Source: Mucidula mucida
Taxonomy: Eukaryota; Basidiomycota; Agaricomycetes; Agaricales; Physalacriaceae
DNA: 64,000 nucleotides
Direction of reading: 5' to 3'
Assembly: GCA_015501055.1 (NCBI GenBank)
Contig: JADNYV010000005.1
Location: forward strand, 558,001-622,000
Shown: piece by piece, positions 37,001-46,314 of the stretch
Position numbering within the stretch: the first letter of the stretch is position 1
Layout: each line of letters opens with the position of its first letter
Position numbers and translations under genes: made by a program
The notes under the pieces: model-generated
What the model was told of the DNA's origin: nothing
Seen by the model: only the letters and a program-made list of their open reading frames with translations
Databases searched by the model: none

Positions 37001-37981
37001 TACGAGCACAGCGCCATCAACCTCTTCAGTACGTCGAGACAGGTGAAGAAGGTTGGACGAGACGGAAACGAGGAATTCTGGGTGGAAAAGAGCTACTATA
37101 ATACGGAAGAGACCTTTCCGACGGTGCTGCGACGCTCCCAAGTAGTGGGCATCGAGATTGCCGAACTCAGTCCGGTAGAAACCGCTCTGACGGATGTGGA
37201 GGCCAAGACGAAAGATCTCGCAGCGCTCAGCGTTCGATATCATGCTCTTGCCAAGACCTCGCAGGCCGTGTCAACAAATGCACTTTCCATGGCGCTCAAC
37301 ACCGCGGTGGATGCGCCTATAAACACTGGTGTTGCGGCATACCGGCAAAGCTTCTTCTCTCCCGACTATCTCACCCGCAATCCGGACCGTGTCGAGCTCG
37401 TTGAACGCTTGCGCGTCGCTATAGACGACCAAGTGCGGACTATCGACGCCTGCCTACGCCTGCATGGGCAGCTGTGTCCACCAGAGTTCCAGCCCTTCCA
37501 TGAGACGCTAGTCAAATTCTTTCAGAAAAACTTCCGGGACGAGATCCGGCGGCTGGGCTTGACAGGAGGCGATGTAGGGACGACATACGAGCCTACAGTG
37601 TCCGCTTCAATGTCATCGGGATCTACCATGACGAAGCGCACTGCACGAATGCCTTCCTTTAAACGCGCTCTCTCCCCAACAATCAACTCGGTTGAGATAC
37701 AGCGGACTGTCCAGACGCCACTACAGAGACATCTCGCACACCTCACGCGACATGGAATCAATGGTGTCTCGTCAGGTCCCCAAGATTCCGATTCTGTTTC
37801 CGTGGAATCCCCCGAAGATTCATTTGTCAACGTCGTCGGAAATATGTCATCTGTGTCGCAAGAACCTGCGCCGTCTGGTTCGTCATCTCATATGGGGTCA
37901 CTGGGTTCCCTCCATTCCTTGAAAGGACGCTTTTCCCGCTTTGGAAGTTTGAATTTCGGACGTCGAGGACAATCATCCTGA
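31017..37981 (+). CDS. DCK1: DOCK-family (Dock180/Dck1) Rho/Rac GTPase exchange factor
   Basis: The N-terminal SH3-like domain reads DIVSLEVGDEIYAFEKY and, across the intron 31265-31316, VWYRGYVVCTTRRP, then VFIGIFPASHIFIRDEL. Exon 2 (31317-32975) carries helical and linker parts including the EIASALREWHALMFQYL pattern. Exon 3 from 33026 holds the DHR-1/C2 domain (SVKIFKGDAK, NEIYVKLWSGEF, HLFFTFRNRSG). One base seems lost near 33505-33515, where the frame shifts to SPFAFAFQPLFPD. Alpha-solenoid exons follow. The DHR-2 catalytic part includes MHLQSQNYVEAALTLKLH, YYLVTFYGNFPGAIRDKKFI, YRGYEWEKYGAFCERML and AYRQSFFSP. The tail after about 37600 is Ser-rich. DOCK proteins load GTP on Rac/Cdc42-type GTPases, usually with an ELMO partner; none is seen in this window. 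About 2100 residues. Confidence 0.9.
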
Positions 37982-38368
37982 TTGTTAGAGAATTTAGGTT
38001 TCGGGAGCATTTCTTTCTGCATTTCAAATGGCGCTTCACTTTTATTCTTCCTTTGTCATTGTGCATGTATTGTTGCTTTTGTTCTCGTTCCCTTTCAGAT
38101 ATCTTGCTCGTAACCTTATTTCACTCATTGTGTCTGTACAACATGATCATTCAAATGCACAAGGCGTGCGTAAAAAAAACTGTAGATGTACATGTACGGG
38201 ATAGGAAATAGTCCATGTTGTCTGGTTGTGCGATGGTAGTGGGACAGTGCGAATACAAATACATCCAGCTGGAACGCCCTAAAAGAAACCCGTATGCATG
38301 CGCCGATATACTAGTGTACAAAATGTGAAGGAAGAATGTGTGCGACATTACATTGACTCATAAGATCA
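37982..38368. other. Intergenic region between convergent genes
   Basis: About 390 bp between the DOCK stop (+) and the MedA-type stop (-). It is T-rich after the DOCK gene, as expected for a 3' untranslated region. Nothing else was seen. Confidence 0.5.
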
Positions 38369-39756
38369 TCATACGAAAAAGCTGCTGTAGTGGTCGATGG
38401 AAGGATCGCTAAGAGGATAGCTGCCGAGCGCGGCAAAGTCATTGAGGCCCATGGACATGGGTGTATAGTCGTAATGAGGAGGCGGGGCATACTCAGCAGG
38501 GGTCGGGCATTCCGAACTGTGCTGGCTCTGAGCGAAAAGAAGATTTTCGGGAAGGGGCTCGAACTTTGCCACTGGCTCGATGTCAGGAGCGTGATAGAGC
38601 CTACTGTCCACGTTGTAATCCGACGAGGTCTGCGACGGTGTCGGTTCAGGAAGGGAAAGGCTGGATTGGGTAGAATCAGAAGGCGAGTTGCTCGTATATA
38701 TGGACTAGGCATCGTTGAGCACACAAGTGAGGAATGAAAGAAGACGACATACATATTTGGCGATGATTTTGTCCAAAGCCTGCCCGAGGAGACCCCAGTC
38801 AAAGACCTTGAGGTCCTTTTCAATGTTCCTAGGTTTGGGATCGGGGAATTCCATTATGCGCTGGAAGAAACCCTCGAAGCCCGCCTTGTGCTTGCTGACG
38901 GTAGTCGGCCGAAGACCCTCCAAATTGCGCCTGATCCTTTTTTCTCTTCAACGGGGAACTCGTCATTGACCAAGCGCTCGAGGAGGTAGATGATGTCGAC
39001 GCTGGTGACGTAGTAGGAATCGGTCTCGGCACGGTATATGCACGATATAACAGTGTCGACATCGCGATAGTCCTCCTGTGCGATGGGCTGGCAGGATATG
39101 ATGAGTTTGCGGCCGTCTTGGACCTTGTTGAAGCGCACGAGCCTGCGCCCCATACGAAGCTCAGAGGGGTCCCAGTTGGGACACATTGATTCCAAGGGCG
39201 TGACGATTTGGAGGATAGGAGTCTGTGGATGGAGGTCGGCGAGGGCAGAGGGTGGCAAGTCGACGCGAGTGCGCATAAGCGAGTTTGCGCGGATACGCCT
39301 GTTTTGGGGTTTGCGTTCAGACAAAGTCGGGGATGGTCTGGATGGGGTAGGAATGGTGGTATTGGCGCGTCTGCGTAGAACTGGCCCGTCCTCGCCGATT
39401 CTGTGCACGCTGGGCGACGACCAAAAGGAAAACTCGCCGCAGACGACCGAGTCAAGGACCTGGTTTTCACCGTCGAGAGCCTGAACAGAGACAAGGACCT
39501 TGTCTGAGAGACTGGTGTCGATGTAGGGGACGACGGCGTCGAGCTGCCAGCGACCTCTGGTTGAATTTGGCAGCTGGCGGACTTGTGTGGCGACTGCCTT
39601 TGAGCCGATGAGGAGGCGCAGGAATATTCTGTCTGGGTTATTGTGAAAGAAATTGATGCGGACAGTGATGGGTACGCCTACGTCGCCGTCGTGTGGCGTA
39701 AAATCGACGACGTGGACGTAGCCGGCGGGCGACACGAGTGCTGAAGGAGACGACAT
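38369..39756 (-). CDS. medA: MedA/Med1-type developmental regulator (DUF7082)
   Basis: The ATG at 39756 (MSSPSALVSPAGYVHVVDFT) begins a beta-sandwich-like N-terminal region with the D.GDVGVPITVRINF pattern. The conserved core reads RMGRRLVRFNKVQDGRKLI, ISCQPIAQEDYRDVDTVISC, YVTSVDIIYLLERLVNDEFP and, after a one-base gap, RIRRNLEGLRPTTVSKHKAG, FQRIMEFPDPKPRNIEKDL and FDWGLLGQALDKIIAKY. The gap falls in the T6 run 38938-38943, where a seventh T is expected (EEKK-RIRR). An intron at 38705-38752 leads to a Ser/Pro/Tyr-rich last exon ending at 38369. Aspergillus MedA and Ustilago Med1 are nuclear regulators of conidiation and mating; the role here is assigned by family. It is only 101 bp downstream of MED27. 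Confidence 0.83.
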
Positions 39757-39857
39757 GGACGACGACGGCTAGGGGGGCACAGACCAGAAAATGCGTCGTG
39801 TTTAATTTAAGTAGCTCAATAGGGGTGCCTCGTGCTAGGATGTCCCGATTAAGTCCT

Positions 39858-40682
39858 TCATCGGCAGGCCACGTGTTTCGCTGCCCATTCCCCACCCCAG
39901 ATCCGATCGACCGGGACATGACCCTCCGCCGAGAGAATCCGCCCACATGCCGAACAGCCGCTGACAAACAGTCCCGAGTAGCTTTCAAGCAGGGAAAGGA
40001 CCCCGGATACTGCCGCACCGGCCCGAAGTATACCGCCCACCCGCTCGCTGACGATCCGAAATACCTCAAACGACGACGACGAGAACGGGCCTGCTCCAAT
40101 CTCCCTTGGCCCAAAAACACTGATCGCCTCCACCACAACATCACCGTCGCGACCGCCTCCAACCATCAGGTATGCAGTCATCACATCTTTCACTTTAACC
40201 ACAATCACTTTGTCCGACGTGTCTCCCCTCCGTGCACGATAGAATGCGGCGCGGCATGATGTATGCTCTTTGTTCCATCCAAGTATTAGTTCCCGGAGAT
40301 CGGTACATGGTGGCGATTCGGGAAACAAGCTCAACTTGGCCTTTGTTTCGCGTACATAAGGCTCTGGTGACTGTTGCCTACAAAGACTGAGCATCAAGAA
40401 TCGCATACAACACGGCGCTTACCTCTTTTGAGAATTTGTCCTGATCAACTGCACCTCAGAATCGTCCTTTCCGGCGCGCTCAAGAGCCTTCTGGGTCGTT
40501 TCTCCCAACAACGCCTCACGAGCCTTGGTAAGAACATCCAAATGCACTTTACCCGACTTTAACAAGCCGTGTGGCAGGCGTCGTAGTTGGTCGACCTGGC
40601 CATAAAGGTCTTTCAGCGCCGTTATTTCGTGGCCGAGGACATCGACGTTGGATTGAAGGGTCATACAAATACGCGTCAACAT
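39858..40682 (-). CDS. MED27: Mediator complex subunit 27
   Basis: Two exons: 40682-40423 and 40377-39858, joined R|QQSPEP across a 45 nt intron (gtaagc...tttgtag). Exon 1 is a helical bundle (VLGHEITALKDLYGQVDQL, LPHGLLKSGKVHLDVLTKA). Exon 2 has VVEAISVFGPREIG and the C-terminal zinc-binding signature of Med27: CSACGRILSAEGHVP, then a Trp pair and KHVAC at the end. Med27 lies in the tail/upper middle of Mediator and links activators to RNA polymerase II. The first ATG is one base after the stop codon of the dynactin p50 gene (TAG-T-ATG); a second ATG at 40664 is also possible. About 259 residues. Confidence 0.82.
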
Positions 40683-40683
40683 A

Positions 40684-41759
40684 CTACGTACTTTCTAATC
40701 GGCGGAACAGAGCATCCATACGCGTCTCCAAGCCCTCTACATTCGTCTTCACCACAGCCCGATTCTCGTCTAGACTCGTCTCCACCTTGCTTACTGCTCC
40801 CTCCAGCTCCGTCAGCGCCTCCCTAACGCGCTTCTGTTCCTCCTCCAGTCCATGTAATGTCTCTTGGAAATTTCCTGCTGCCGCGTGTAATGCTGCCAAC
40901 GTCTTGAGACGTGTGAGAATGTGGGGTATCTGAGGAACTGCGCCAGCAAGTCTGTTGATTAATGGCAGCAACTGCTGGTGATTTGGTTCGCCCTTTTTGG
41001 CGTGCGATGAACGGTCCAAGTCCGATAGCAACAACTTGAGCCGGCGCGAAATGGAGTCGATGTGTCGTGGTTGCGTGAGCAGTGTCACTTGCGAGTTCAG
41101 ACGCGTAATTAGAGGAACAAGGGGAGGCGGAAGCGGACTCTGTTCGTCCAATGCTGTCGTTGAGCTGCCAACCAGTTTCTCGAGCTCACCCACGCGCTCA
41201 TCTAGTCCGACCAGTGATCCAGAACCAGTCGGTGTCGCGCTCTCTTTAGGTGTCTCCGTTTCAAGTGGCCCACGCTCAGCGAGCACAGCTCCGACAAGCC
41301 TACCTCGGCCTTTACGCAAAGCAATGAGGCGACTCCGGACATCGACCAGCCCCCGAAGTAGCTCCCCAGTATCCATATCCTTGTCCTCGGTTGGATCAGC
41401 ATCGGCGACTGCTGTCTCTAGCGCGCTCAGCTCTGCCTGCAGTGCCTTTAAGCGCACTTCAAGTCGCACAGGCGGTGCGTCTTCACTCTCATACGTCGTT
41501 CGCAATCGTTCCCGTCGCTGCTCAGCCTTTCGAAACCGTTCTCCAGCCTTGTCGGGTGACATCAAACCGCTGACATCCAATTCCTCCGTGCCCGTCTCCA
41601 TCTTGCGCGATGCAGGATCGTCTACCGTTGGCACTGGTTCAACGTCGTCCGTTTCATACACATCGGGAGCGGTATCCTATGAAAAATCTTTAACACGAGT
41701 TGAAACGCGTCGTTGGGACGCACAATATCGGGCAAGTTCGCATACTTTGTGGCGCTCAT
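40684..41759 (-). CDS. Dynactin subunit 2 (p50/dynamitin)
   Basis: Exon 1 (41759-41724) encodes MSATKYANLPDI. A 47 nt intron leads to exon 2 (41676-40684), beginning DTAPDVYETDDVEPVPT, the classic dynamitin N-terminus. Further family features are SGLMSPDKAGERFRKAEQRR and long heptad-rich helices (LEVRLKALQAELSALETAV, IDSISRRLKLLLSDLD, VRDVRSRL-type repeats) ending GLETRMDALFRRLEST. About 342 residues, near the usual 350-400. p50 forms the shoulder of dynactin and joins the dynein-binding arm to the Arp1 rod. Its stop codon is separated by one base from the MED27 ATG. Confidence 0.9.
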
Positions 41760-42608
41760 CGTCGGAAGGAGCAAGTCTTCCCCGACAAACACAGCCAAAT
41801 AGCGCGTCACCGCTTACCTACCATTGCGAATATATTGACTTTGGACAATTCAAAGTTTAGGAGGGCACCAGTCTTTATCAGCCTCCGTATGCTGCCCAAA
41901 TTATCAGGATTTTTCTGTTCAGACCTTCTGTCTGATGCGTCTGAACATCCACATTCATGACTCAAGCCGTACTGAGCTCTTCTTGAGGGGTAGCGAAGCC
42001 CAGCACCGTTGAACAAGTCTCATTCGCATTCGCAAGGTAACGAAAAAAAACACAAGCCTCTGTCGTTCTCGTGAAAAAGACGATCGACGTTATTCATCCC
42101 CTGATTGAATTCGCCGGACCAGTGCCTAGGACCCCAGATACCACGTCGGGATCACATTCTCTAATCAAATGTCTGCACATAACGAAAGACAATACGCGTC
42201 GTGGAGTTTTGTCCAGCGCCTGATCTAGTTCGTGTAGAACAGGTGAGTGCCTGTGGCTGACACTCCATATTCTTGGTTGACACTTTGTCGATGGACAATG
42301 ACCTTACGAGGCGGCGGCATCTTGAGTTTATTGCACCCTAAATGCAGCTCGATCTCTCGCACATCCTCTCCACGGAACATAGTTCGCGATCGATAGCCGT
42401 TCATTATGCATTATCTCCTCAAGGAGAAATTAGACCACAAAAGTAACTACGGATACATTCTACTGTTCGAGTGAAAAAAGGAATGACTAGAGATACATCT
42501 GAATTACGACAACGAGGACAATATGAAAGAGGAATTAGTGTGGTGTAAATGAAGGGGTTTCCAGAACAAAGGAAAGAGATTGAATGAACGTATTGTGGCG
42601 TAATATGA
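41760..42608. other. Intergenic region
   Basis: About 850 bp between the p50 start (-) and the 3' end of the receptor gene (-). It should hold the promoter for the p50/MED27 pair. No conserved coding pattern, RNA gene or repeat was recognised. Confidence 0.5.
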
Positions 42609-44156
42609 TCACATTCTCTGTATCAGCGGTCGTTCTTCCTCTCTTGGAGTTGCGGCGAGCTCGAGGAAAGAGCCCTTGCCATTGTCGAATGGATACGCTA
42701 CCACCGAAGGCGCCGAAGGGAGTGGCTTCGACCGAGGACGCGATTTCGCCTTCGGCGGAGGGCTCGGCGTCGGGGACCTGGGGACATCTGGCAGTGAACT
42801 AGGTGCAGCGTTCCTTAGATGTTGAGTTTGATTCGATGCAAATGGTTGAAGGGGGTATGCCTCCGACACTTTCGGCGGTTTCTGGTTGGGGAGGGGAATG
42901 GGAACATTGAAGATATTGCTTTGTCGTTTGCCAGGTGGCGGAGGTGGGAATATCAACGAAGGATGGATGTCTTTCTTGTTTCGGTTTCTGTCACCAGCAC
43001 CGGATTTGGGCGAGGCCGGAAGGGGCGGGGCTTCTGCGTCGTTGAGAAGCCCGCTCACGTCTTTGAACGACATCGCATCATACTGAGACGTGAGCGTACG
43101 CCGAGATGGGCGGAGGATCGTCCCCGCGCTGTGTAGTCCAAATTTATTCTTCCCCTCCTTTTCCTGAGCAGCGGCCGAGGTAGGAAGCAGGCGGGTCTTT
43201 GGCATCGTCCACTTCCCCGCCGCCTGCTTCCACTGAATAACTGAGGTCGTGCATCGTCCAGGGATAGTAGCGGCGTCTTTGACGACACGGCCGTACCATA
43301 CAACTGCCTCCTTTGTGGTGCACCACAAAATCGCCCATACCACGCCCAAGAACAAGGTCAGCCAACGCCCCTCGTACTCGTATCTGTTCTTGAGCGCTAT
43401 GGAGCCGTGGATACGAATGGCCATCAGTGCGATATGGTATCCCCATGTTGAGACCACGATGATGAGTGAGTAAAGCCCAAGCATTAGGCGTAGAGGCTGC
43501 CGACGATGAAAGTATATCACAGCAGCGTAAATCATGCCAACAAGCGTCGCGACGAGAATGGGGGTGTCGATGAACAAGATGCCCACTGTACGATCAGGAG
43601 TAGTGGGGAAACAGAGATCTGAGTCGTACTATGAGCAACGAATTCAGACATGGACGCAGAAAACCGACCTTGATCAGGATCTGTTGTGGATGGAGTAAAG
43701 ACGGGAGTGTTGAGTTGCGTGAACCATTGGATCATACAGGCAACGAAGGGCAACACAATGCCCAAACCAGTATCGAGACTGATGAGGTGTATCGTATATT
43801 CTTGCGTGTCGTTGTCGCATGTCTGGCGGTATATCCTCGATGCAGTAATCGTCAACGTGATAGGAATGCCGTAGTTCGCCAACGAAATCCAGCGAGCGAC
43901 TGGGAAGGATATCATGACCGGTTATCATTGATTGCAGAGACGTCGACATACCGAAATGACACCAAGACACATACGGGTTAATGACCATCGTGTCGCCGAA
44001 TGAGAAGAGGAGAGAAGAGAAGAGGTAAAACGTAAAGAGGAAGAGGCCGGCGTTCCTCCATGGCGCAGGTATGTATAGCGGTACGGGCAAGACAAGAAGG
44101 GCAGTCAGGAAGGAAAACACACAAAACGTGGTATCCAAGGCAGAAAGTGTAATCAT
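42609..44156 (-). CDS. Seven-helix receptor of the STE3 pheromone-receptor family
   Basis: Exons: 44156-43952, then 43909 to about 43668, and a last exon from about 43587 to 42609. Seven hydrophobic helices are visible: FCVFSFLTALLVLPVPLYI; LFLFTFYLFSSLLFSFGD; ISLANYGIPITLTITAS; LGIVLPFVACMIQWFTQ; PILVATLVGMIYAAVIYF; LMLGLYSLIIVVSTWGYHI; and LTLFLGVVWAILW. VSWCHF before helix 3, IP..L...SRIYRQ in helix 3, D.GLGIVLPF...IQ in helix 4 and LRLML in helix 6 match STE3 receptors. A long Pro/Ser-rich cytoplasmic tail of about 220 residues follows. STE3 receptors sense lipopeptide pheromones through a G protein. No homeodomain mating gene or CaaX pheromone precursor is recognisable nearby, so this may be a non-mating STE3-like receptor. 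Confidence 0.72.
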
Positions 44157-44501
44157 GATCCGTCTCGCTATTTAGTCCAACGTTTAACGCAGTGCAAGTA
44201 GAAGCGGGAAGGAACCAAGAATATGAGAGGCGTCGCCGAGTTTAAGTATCCTACCAATAATCCTCTTTGAGCTCAAAGGGCCCTTTGTTCATTTCAGAGC
44301 TAGCGAAAGGAATACCCAAACGCGGTAAAGAACGCGTCGCGTCTTTGTTCCGTATCTGGTCAAGTGCCTCGACGTTCCTGCGACGATCGGGCCGTAAGAC
44401 CGAACGTCCGCCTCTCCGCCCTTGTTGCCTACGGCGAACGTTATCAGCGTGGGCGTGGGCCAACATTTTCCCTTAAAACCTCTTGACCTCCCGCCTCCAT
44501 C
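44157..44501. promoter_or_regulatory. Divergent promoter region
   Basis: About 345 bp between the start codons of the receptor (-) and the asparaginase-like gene (+). No distinct TATA box is clear. Confidence 0.45.
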
Positions 44502-45690
44502 ATGCAATCTGAAAAGCAGACGATCATGTCCCCCCCACCCCAGTCCAATCTGGAAAGTACGTCCTGGTGATCCATGGCGGGGCAGGAACTATGTCGCGCA
44601 AGGACTCGACGCCTCAGAAGGAAGCAGCGTACCATGCGGGTCTGAAAAAGCCCTGGAGGCTGGGTACAAGTCCTGAGTGAGGGAGGGGAGGCCATGGATG
44701 CGAGTATTGCCGCTGTCAGCGCTATGGAGGATAACATTCTCTTCAACGCCGGACGAGGCGCAGTATTTAACACGGCTGGAAAGGTCCGTATCGAATGAGC
44801 ATCATGGCAACCAAAACTGACGCGGGTGTAGCACGAACTCGAAGCATCACTCATGTTGTCCAAGCCTCCTGCCTCTCACCCTGAGATTCCCGCAAGTCGG
44901 CGAGGACTGGGTGTAACTCTCCTCACGCGCATAAAGAATCCTTGCCAACTCGCGCGACAATTGTACTTGTCTCCGAAACAAGTCATTCACGCGTTCATGT
45001 CCGGTGAACATGCGGAGGAATTAGCCCAGGAGATGGGGTTCGAATTCAAGCAGCCAGAGTACTTCTTCAGTCAAGCGCGGTGGAATGAACACCGGAAAGG
45101 ATTGGGTTGCCCTATGAGGACGTTCGGGAGAAGGATGACTTGAGCATGAACCCGCAAGGAACAGTGGGTGCCGTGGCGTTGGACGTTCGGGGTTGTATTT
45201 GTGCTGTAACTTCAACGGAGGTCGAACAAATAAGCTCGTTGGACGTGTAGGTGATACCCCAATGATGGCCGCTGGATTCTGGGCAGAACAGTGGATTGAA
45301 AAGGCGAAGGGATTTTGGAGTTGGTTGAGCGGTGCAGAGAGCACAAAAGCAGTTGGGATTTCAGGCACTGGGAACGGAGATGTGAGTATTTGAGCTCAAC
45401 TAAATAGCTAACCTCTAACGTCATCAACTCAGTACTTCATCCGTCAAGCAACTGGGGTCTCGATGGCTCACCGGGTCATGTTCCGCGGAGAGTCTCTGCA
45501 GAGCGCAGCAGACAACACGGTGGCCGATTTGAGACGCGATGATGGAGACGGAGGCGTAATTGCGCTAGACCAGGACGGCAATATCGCTATGGCCATTAAT
45601 TGTCCAGGCATGTACCGTGGCTTCATCAAACCAGACGGTGTTCCATACACCGCTATATTTTCCGACGATCCTTTGGTAGTGCACTCGTAG
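44502..45690 (+). CDS. Isoaspartyl peptidase/L-asparaginase (Ntn-hydrolase), several frame breaks
   Basis: Pieces in different frames together give a full family-2 asparaginase: YVLVIHGGAGTMSRKD, SEGGEAMDASIAAVSAMEDN, FNAGRGAVFNTAGK, ASRRGLGVTLLTRIKNP, NPQGTVGAVALDVRG with the Thr nucleophile after the autocleavage Gly, GGRTNKLVGRVGDTPMMAAG, GISGTGNGD and GGVIALDQDGNIAMAINCPG. Introns at about 44785-44832 and 45380-45432 are normal. Five one-base losses are needed: the C7 run at 44530-44536, near 44650, near 44670, GGG at 45104-45106, and GG at 45217-45218. The catalytic motifs are all preserved, so sequence error is more likely than decay, though a recent pseudogene cannot be excluded. ATGs at 44502 and 44526 are in the same frame. 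The family cleaves beta-aspartyl peptides or asparagine. Confidence 0.78.
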
Positions 45691-45871
45691 GCAGATCTTA
45701 GATACCATGTCCATTAAGAACTTGTAAAGAGATGGCGCAAATACAGAATCATTCGCATTAGGAGCGCTATGCGCATGAAGCCTTATGACCATGTAATGAA
45801 GATAATATAAACGCTTCTGCACAAAATATGAACAACAAGTAATAATTAGAGGAACAAACATACCTCAATAA

Positions 45872-46228
45872 TCAATGGGAGAGATATTTCCGACCCTTTG
45901 CTTGCCGCCTCAACAAAATCTTCCGTCCCGTCCGACTACGGAGACGCGCCAAAAAGCCGTGTCTGCGTTTTCGCTTTCGTTGGGATGGCTGGTACTCTGT
46001 TCCGTATTTAACAAAGCGCAATTGCTGCAATGAACCGAGGATTGGTGATGACTGGGATAAGGTGGGCAGTATGGAGGGTGACAGGAATGGACTATGCTTG
46101 GTGAAAGCAAAGCTTGGGGCGCGCACAGCAGGATGAGGAAGCAGGCTTTTGCGGGCGACGGGCAGAACCGTCGACAGCGGGGGCGGCGTGAGCAGCACGC
46201 GAAGCAGGCTTGGCGATATACGAGGCAT
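45872..46228 (-). CDS. MRPL34: Mitochondrial ribosomal protein bL34m
   Basis: A single exon of 118 codons. The N-terminal 70 residues are rich in Ser, Pro, Leu and Arg with almost no acidic residues, as in a mitochondrial targeting presequence. The C-terminal block [20 protein letters not shown] with [20 protein letters not shown] is the bL34 signature and extends to the stop. bL34 sits in the large subunit of the mitochondrial ribosome. It is divergent from ALA1 across 86 bp. Confidence 0.95.
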   Translation of the reverse strand: MPRISPSLLRVLLTPPPLSTVLPVARKSLLPHPAVRAPSFAFTKHSPFLSPSILPTLSQSSPILGSLQQLRFVKYGTEYQPSQRKRKRRHGFLARLRSRTGRKILLRRQAKGRKYLSH

Positions 46229-46314
46229 GCCTGCTCGCTTGACTTGGTTGAGAGAAAAGTTGCTTGAACCCTAACCCGACATTGGCTGGCAGCGCACGTG
46301 GTCCTTCCGAGTCA
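46229..46314. promoter_or_regulatory. Compact divergent promoter, MRPL34 and ALA1
   Basis: Eighty-six bp between the two first in-frame ATGs. Both products serve mitochondrial translation (see ALA1), so shared control is plausible but unproven. Confidence 0.6.

Noticed and set aside
38881..39494. MedA-type gene as a pseudogene because of the frame break near 38940
   Set aside because: A single T missing from a T6 run fully restores the conserved core, and similar one-base losses affect essential genes in the window.
40997..41860. 287-codon plus-strand ORF opposite dynactin p50
   Set aside because: A Ser-rich antisense shadow of a heptad-rich coding region, with no domain of its own.
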